Assembly (NCBI GenBank): GCA_017995595.1
Contig: JAGOIO010000038.1
Location: 1 to 9,357, forward strand
DNA from: a bacterium
GTDB lineage: Bacteria > Cyanobacteriota > Vampirovibrionia > Gastranaerophilales > Gastranaerophilaceae
DNA: 9,357 nucleotides
Reading direction: 5' to 3'
Below the pieces are notes generated by a model. The model was not told the DNA's origin. It did not search any database and saw only the letters and a list, made by a program, of their open reading frames with translations. The position numbers and the translations under genes were made by a program. The stretch's first letter is position 1. Every line of letters begins with the position of its first letter. Below, piece by piece: positions 6,584 to 9,357 of the stretch.

Positions 6584-7786
6584 ATGACTTTTACAAAAAC
6601 CACAGAAAAATCTGATATAGGGAGTGTGAAAGAAAAAGTGAAGAGTAATTTTAAAGGTATTTTAACTTCGATATTTTTAACAGTAATATTGTTTAGTGGC
6701 ATGAAAGCTTTTGCTGCAGATAATGTTTTGCAAGCTGTCGAAATGGACGGAAGAAATGATAGTTATAATATTATTTTGCGTTCTGATGATAAGGCTGATG
6801 TTCAAAAAACAATTCAGGCTCCAAATAAGATGATTTTAACTTTGAATGGTATTAGAGCTTCTAAGACAATTAATACAATTTATAATAATACTGCAAATGT
6901 TGACAGTGTTGTTGTTGAACCTACAGGAGATGATTCTGTAAGAATATTTATTCAAGCTGATAATGTAGAGAATGCCGTTGTAAATTTTGATACATTAAAA
7001 ACTCCGCTAGCTTCTCAACCTGAATCAGCACCTAAAAAAAATAATATTGTTTTAAGCGATCCTGTTTCTACATATCAACCAGTTTATAATCCTGCAACTG
7101 CTGATGCCGAAGATGAACATTCAGGATTTGCAATGGCTCTATATTCTGTTGTAGCAAAGGCTAAAAATTTTGCAACTCAAAATAAAGCAACCGCTCTTAT
7201 GGCTTTTGGTATGATTATGATGTTCATAGTTTTATGCATAAGAACTATTAAAGGTAATGATAATGATATCAAAGTCGGACTATCTCAAAGTTTGAAAGCA
7301 AGAGAGCTTCAAGATTATAGAGAAGGTATGGCTTTGAATGGCTTAAATCAAATAAATACAAATGTTGCACCTCAAAGTGCAGTTCAACAGCAACCTTTGA
7401 ATTTGAATGCTTTACAAAACAAAGCTTCAATCCCAAGTGCAAATGTAGGTTATGGTTTAAAAGCTTATGGTGCAACTCCTAGAAGTCCATATACAACTTC
7501 AGAATTTGCTCCAAAAAGACCTAGTCAAAATAATAATTCAAACTTGGCTTTGCAACAAATTGCAAAAGAGTTAAGTAAGAAAAAACCACTTCAACAACAG
7601 GTTAACAGAAATCTTACGTCCCCTGTTGCCGGTCCGTCAATTCCAAGAAGAGCAACAAAAACTTCAAATATTGACAGCATGAAGTTCTTAGAATCTATGA
7701 CTAAAATATATGAAAAAAACGGTCGTTCAGATTTAGCTCAAGGTTTAAAAAACAATATGAAAAAAGTCAAGGTTAACCTTGGCTAG
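6584..7786 (+). CDS. Exported AMIN-like domain protein with one TM helix and Q/N-rich tail
   Basis: A 400-aa protein (from ATG 6584) in four parts. Residues 1-45 hold an N-terminal export signal: an extended basic n-region, a hydrophobic core at 26-40 and an AFAA cleavage-like site at 42-45. Residues 47-136 form a beta-rich domain (VLQAVEMDG..YNIILRS, NKMILTLNG, VDSVVVEP, VRIFIQ) resembling AMIN domains, which anchor proteins such as AmiC and the secretin PilQ to the envelope. A transmembrane helix follows at about 202-223 (ALMAFGMIMMFIVLCIRTIKG), with basic residues after it. Then comes a probably cytoplasmic, Q/N/S-rich tail ending in a helical, basic segment at 352-400. The predicted topology is periplasmic AMIN and cytoplasmic tail. 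The start is uncertain: there is no clear Shine-Dalgarno, and TTG 6578 or GTG 6638 (just before the signal core) are alternatives. The precise function is not recognised; an envelope role is inferred. Confidence 0.78.
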   Translation: MTFTKTTEKSDIGSVKEKVKSNFKGILTSIFLTVILFSGMKAFAADNVLQAVEMDGRNDSYNIILRSDDKADVQKTIQAPNKMILTLNGIRASKTINTIYNNTANVDSVVVEPTGDDSVRIFIQADNVENAVVNFDTLKTPLASQPESAPKKNNIVLSDPVSTYQPVYNPATADAEDEHSGFAMALYSVVAKAKNFATQNKATALMAFGMIMMFIVLCIRTIKGNDNDIKVGLSQSLKARELQDYREGMALNGLNQINTNVAPQSAVQQQPLNLNALQNKASIPSANVGYGLKAYGATPRSPYTTSEFAPKRPSQNNNSNLALQQIAKELSKKKPLQQQVNRNLTSPVAGPSIPRRATKTSNIDSMKFLESMTKIYEKNGRSDLAQGLKNNMKKVKVNLG

Positions 7787-7830
7787 AAAAATTAAAATAA
7801 TAAATCAATGAAATACTCAACACATTTCTG

Positions 7831-7859
7831 AGGGGCTTTTTAAGTCCCTTTTTCTTTTT
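7831..7859 (+). terminator. Intrinsic terminator of the AMIN-like gene
   Basis: The 8-bp stem AGGGGCTT (7831-7838) pairs with AAGTCCCT (7842-7849), with one G-U pair and a TTT loop. A T-rich tract interrupted by one C continues to 7859. It lies 44 nt after the stop codon and isolates the downstream small genes. Confidence 0.88.
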
Positions 7860-7889
7860 GTACATGGAAAGTATATCAGTATTTTAAGT

Positions 7890-7895
7890 TATAAC
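7890..7895 (+). promoter_or_regulatory. Candidate -10 box for the structured leader and 47-aa ORF
   Basis: TATAAC matches five of six -10 consensus bases and would place the start of transcription near 7901-7902, exactly at the 5' edge of the nested stem-loop. No good -35 is visible 16-18 bp upstream, so the call is tentative. Confidence 0.35.
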
Positions 7896-7900
7896 AATCA

Positions 7901-7965
7901 TTTGAATAAATGAAAGCTTAATATAAGTTAATAAACTTATGCTTTTACTAAAGTTTTTATTCAAA
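7901..7965 (+). ncRNA. Nested stem-loop: candidate structured leader or small RNA
   Basis: Three stacked helices can form in one hairpin. The outer stem is a perfect 10 bp (TTTGAATAAA 7901-7910 with TTTATTCAAA 7956-7965). After an 8-nt right-side bulge (7948-7955) comes a 7-bp stem (TGAAAGC 7911-7917 with GCTTTTA 7941-7947, one G-U). After a 5-nt left bulge (7918-7922) comes a perfect 7-bp stem (ATAAGTT 7923-7929 with AACTTAT 7934-7940) closing an AATA loop. That is 24 pairs in 65 nt. It lies between a terminator and the Shine-Dalgarno of the 47-aa ORF, 31 nt downstream, and does not cover that site. It may be a 5'-UTR element, a separate small RNA, or a DNA-level palindrome. No known riboswitch family was recognised. 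Confidence 0.45.
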
Positions 7966-7996
7966 ATCCCGATAAATATCATGTAAGTTAGTTAAG

Positions 7997-8002
7997 AAGG
8001 AG
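7997..8002 (+). promoter_or_regulatory. Shine-Dalgarno of the 47-aa ORF
   Basis: AAGGAG lies exactly 6 nt before ATG 8009. This near-ideal site in otherwise AT-rich intergenic DNA is the main evidence that the small ORF is translated. Confidence 0.75.
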
Positions 8003-8008
8003 CAATTT

Positions 8009-8152
8009 ATGTATCAGAATATGGCATGGCCTGGTGCGTATGAATTTAAAGGAGAAATGAAGTTTTTTGTAGAAAGCGTTCAACAGTTGTTCGCTGATAT
8101 TTTGAAAAATATTGAAAAGACAGAGAAAGTTATCTCTGTTGGAGAAGAGTAA
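8009..8152 (+). CDS. Small protein of 47 aa, unknown function
   Basis: ATG 8009 to TAA 8152 encodes 47 residues beginning MYQNMAWPGAYEFKG and ending VISVGEE. The N-terminus is aromatic and glycine/proline-containing. Residues about 17-40 (MKFFVESVQQLF, ADILKNIEKTEK) would form an amphipathic helix. There is no signal peptide or transmembrane segment. Support for a real gene comes from AAGGAG 6 nt before the start, codon use like its neighbours, and a terminator-like hairpin 12 nt after the stop. It is too short for usual ORF cut-offs. Upstream lies a terminator and a structured RNA candidate, so it is probably a monocistronic unit. I recognise no family. A small regulatory, scaffold or antitoxin-like protein is possible, but no partner is visible. 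Confidence 0.68.
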   Translation: MYQNMAWPGAYEFKGEMKFFVESVQQLFADILKNIEKTEKVISVGEE

Positions 8153-8164
8153 TCTGGATAGTTA

Positions 8165-8199
8165 AAAACGGGTGTGAATTTTAGTTTCACACTCGTTTT
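8165..8199 (+). terminator. Terminator-like hairpin after the 47-aa ORF
   Basis: A 14-bp stem (8165-8178 with 8186-8199, one G-U pair) with core CGGGTGTGAA/TTCACACTCG and a 7-nt loop. The 3' arm ends in TTTT and the opposite strand also shows a short T run, so it could act in both directions. The U-tract is short, so termination may be partial. Confidence 0.7.
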
Positions 8200-8254
8200 A
8201 AATGAAAAGTTTAAAGTAGTTCATTGAAAGGATAAATTACCGAGAAAAAATATA

Positions 8255-8260
8255 TATAAT
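8255..8260 (+). promoter_or_regulatory. Candidate -10 box of the 94-aa gene
   Basis: A perfect TATAAT lies 35 nt upstream of ATG 8296. No matching -35 is seen at normal spacing; TTGAAA at 8224-8229 is 25 nt away, which is too far. TATAAT occurs readily in DNA this AT-rich, so the call is tentative. Confidence 0.4.
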
Positions 8261-8295
8261 AATTACGAAATAAAATAAAAAAGCAGGTGATAGCT

Positions 8296-8580
8296 ATGAG
8301 TTTTGATGTCAATTCTTCAAGTGGTATGCCAATTATAAGAGAAGCATCAGCCATGAAAAATGATGGTGGCGGTGGTAATTTGGGCTACTTTGAACGAGAA
8401 GAAGCAGAAAAACGAAAGAAAAATAGCAGTCAAGAGAGCATCTTTGAAGAAAAAGGTGAAGATACTTTTATTCATGAAGCAGAAAAAGCTCCTGAAGAAG
8501 AGGAGACTTTTTCTATTTCAAAAACTATTAGCAAATTAATCTTTTATATAAAAGGATTTATATTAAGTCATATAAAATAG
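8296..8580 (+). CDS. Small acidic protein (94 aa) with hydrophobic C-terminal helix, unknown function
   Basis: ATG 8296 is preceded by AGGTGA at 8285-8290, 5 nt away, which favours it over GTG 8287 inside that ribosome site. The 94-aa product has a Ser/Gly-rich N-terminus (VNSSSGMPII, NDGGGGN). A charged, probably disordered middle at 32-70 is rich in Glu and Lys and includes EKAPEEEE. The end is a basic hydrophobic segment at about 77-94 (ISKLIFYIKGFILSHIK) that could be a membrane-binding amphipathic helix or a tail anchor; it is short for a full span. No family is recognised. It has its own hairpin-bounded unit between the 47-aa ORF and a convergent gene whose stop lies only 11 bp away. 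Membrane association is an inference from composition alone. Confidence 0.7.
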   Translation: MSFDVNSSSGMPIIREASAMKNDGGGGNLGYFEREEAEKRKKNSSQESIFEEKGEDTFIHEAEKAPEEEETFSISKTISKLIFYIKGFILSHIK

Positions 8581-8594
8581 TGTTTTGCGACTTA
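8564..8594. terminator. Weak hairpin between convergent genes
   Basis: TAAGTC (8564-8569) pairs with GACTTA (8589-8594), with an inner AAAA/TTTT pairing around TAGTG and an unpaired internal loop. It spans the 3' ends of both converging genes. There is no clear U-tract, so a terminator role is only a possibility. Confidence 0.25.
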
Positions 8595-9350
8595 TGCTGA
8601 GTATTGGTTCTGAATGTTGTTTGCAATTTTGTCGAATCTATATATTGCATTGTTTAATTTAGTATTGTCTTGTTGTTGAGGCTGAAGTTGAACAGGTGTT
8701 GAACTTGGTATATAAGTATAAGTTCTGCTTGTTGTATTAGTTGCTGATGATGTTTGAGCAGGTTGTTGTGTTGTACTATTTTGTGCAACTTGTTGTTGAA
8801 TTGGTGCTGAACTTAAAGTCCTGTTTTGGTTGTTAATATTATTTGCTGACATTTGAGCTGAATTTAGTTGTTGTTGAGGCGTTGTACTAAACAAGTTTGC
8901 GTTTTGATTTTGTACTATTGGTTGACCTATATATTGAGCTCCGTTTGTAGGTTTTGTAGTTTTAGGTTCTTCTTTACCTTCATCAAGAACTGATTTTTTA
9001 GGTTTTCCAAATATTACGTGAGAAATTTTTGCTCCTATTTTTGCAAAGAAAGGTGATGTTACCATCGCAAATGTTAGGAATCTCATAGGATAGCCTGCAC
9101 CTTGCTTAAATTGGAATTTACCTTTTTTAAGTGTTTCTAAAATCTTGTTAGAATCTTTTGCACCTTCTGTTGCAACGTATGGTCTGATTTGTTCCAAACC
9201 TACAGACATGATACGACCAAGTAATCTGAAAGGTTTATGATACCATTTTGCCCCTTCATTTAAAGTGCCTTTTAAATCTTTTAATGCTGTTTTATAAGCT
9301 TCTTTATCCTTAAATCTTCCGCCTATAGCTTTCATTTCGTCTTCGGTCAT
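8592..9350 (-). CDS. Protein with hydrophobic segment and Q/N/S/T-rich tail, possibly 5'-partial
   Basis: At least 252 aa are visible. The frame stays open through the last 7 bases of the window, so ATG 9350 may be internal. No ribosome site can be judged. Residues 1-85 are basic and helical (KDKEAYKTALKDLKG, WYHKPFRLLGRIMSVGLEQIRPY). A hydrophobic stretch at about 88-105 (FLTFAMVTSPFFAKIGAK) could touch or cross a membrane but is marginal. From about 135 to 228 the sequence is low complexity, dominated by Gln, Asn, Ser and Thr with repeated QQQ and QN runs. It ends in a short helical segment (LNNAIYRFDKIANNIQNQY). No family is recognised. The tail composition resembles the Q/N-rich tail of the AMIN-like protein 0.8 kb away, suggesting similar low-complexity linkers in this lineage. 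Homology between them is not claimed. Confidence 0.72.
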   Translation of the reverse strand: MTEDEMKAIGGRFKDKEAYKTALKDLKGTLNEGAKWYHKPFRLLGRIMSVGLEQIRPYVATEGAKDSNKILETLKKGKFQFKQGAGYPMRFLTFAMVTSPFFAKIGAKISHVIFGKPKKSVLDEGKEEPKTTKPTNGAQYIGQPIVQNQNANLFSTTPQQQLNSAQMSANNINNQNRTLSSAPIQQQVAQNSTTQQPAQTSSATNTTSRTYTYIPSSTPVQLQPQQQDNTKLNNAIYRFDKIANNIQNQYSA

Positions 9351-9357
9351 TTTTACG

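Noticed and set aside
7269..7475. Minus-strand ORF inside the AMIN-like gene
   Set aside because: Antisense shadow over the low-complexity Q/N-rich tail.
1..9357. CRISPR array, tRNA, rRNA, insertion sequence or prophage
   Set aside because: No regularly spaced direct repeats, transposase-like frame, or recognisable tRNA/rRNA sequence was seen. The phage-like SLT domain alone does not make a prophage.

Overview
The window is an AT-rich bacterial chromosome segment using the standard code. It most resembles a non-photosynthetic relative of Cyanobacteria (Melainabacteria / Vampirovibrionia, Gastranaerophilales-like). The reasons are a MetK whose C-terminus has the cyanobacterial-style extension (GGKFYQ..AAYGH.GR followed by PWE.TDKA), an AMIN-like domain protein, and HydE, a maturase of [FeFe] hydrogenase that fits a fermentative anaerobe. 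The lineage is inferred from remembered family features, not from a search.

Left part (1-5624, all + strand). metK lacks only the first base of its ATG and ends at a strong intrinsic terminator (1293-1335). A TATAAT promoter with a TGN extension (1347-1355) then starts a tight five-gene operon: an Fmt-type formyltransferase, an endonuclease IV-like TIM barrel, an acyl-ACP thioesterase, an alpha/beta hydrolase and hydE. The genes overlap by 8 bp or sit 2-9 bp apart, so translational coupling is likely. Their functions are mixed: a formyl transfer, a possible DNA repair enzyme, two thioester/ester hydrolases and hydrogenase cofactor assembly. No hydF, hydG or hydrogenase subunit lies in the window.

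Right part (5627-9357). This is a cluster of envelope-related or unrecognised genes. A minus-strand lytic transglycosylase-domain protein with a methionine-rich N-terminus and no signal peptide converges on hydE. It diverges from a plus-strand protein with an export signal, an AMIN-like domain, a transmembrane helix and a Q/N-rich tail. After a terminator comes a short region with a 65-nt nested stem-loop followed by a previously uncalled 47-aa ORF with an ideal Shine-Dalgarno and its own hairpin. Next are a 94-aa acidic protein with a hydrophobic C-terminal helix and, on the minus strand running off the window, a protein with a very Q/N/S/T-rich tail.

The strongest candidates for something undescribed are the structured RNA plus 47-aa ORF at 7901-8199, the signal-less Met-rich transglycosylase, and the AMIN/TM/Q-rich protein divergent from it. 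No mobile element, CRISPR array, tRNA or rRNA was seen.
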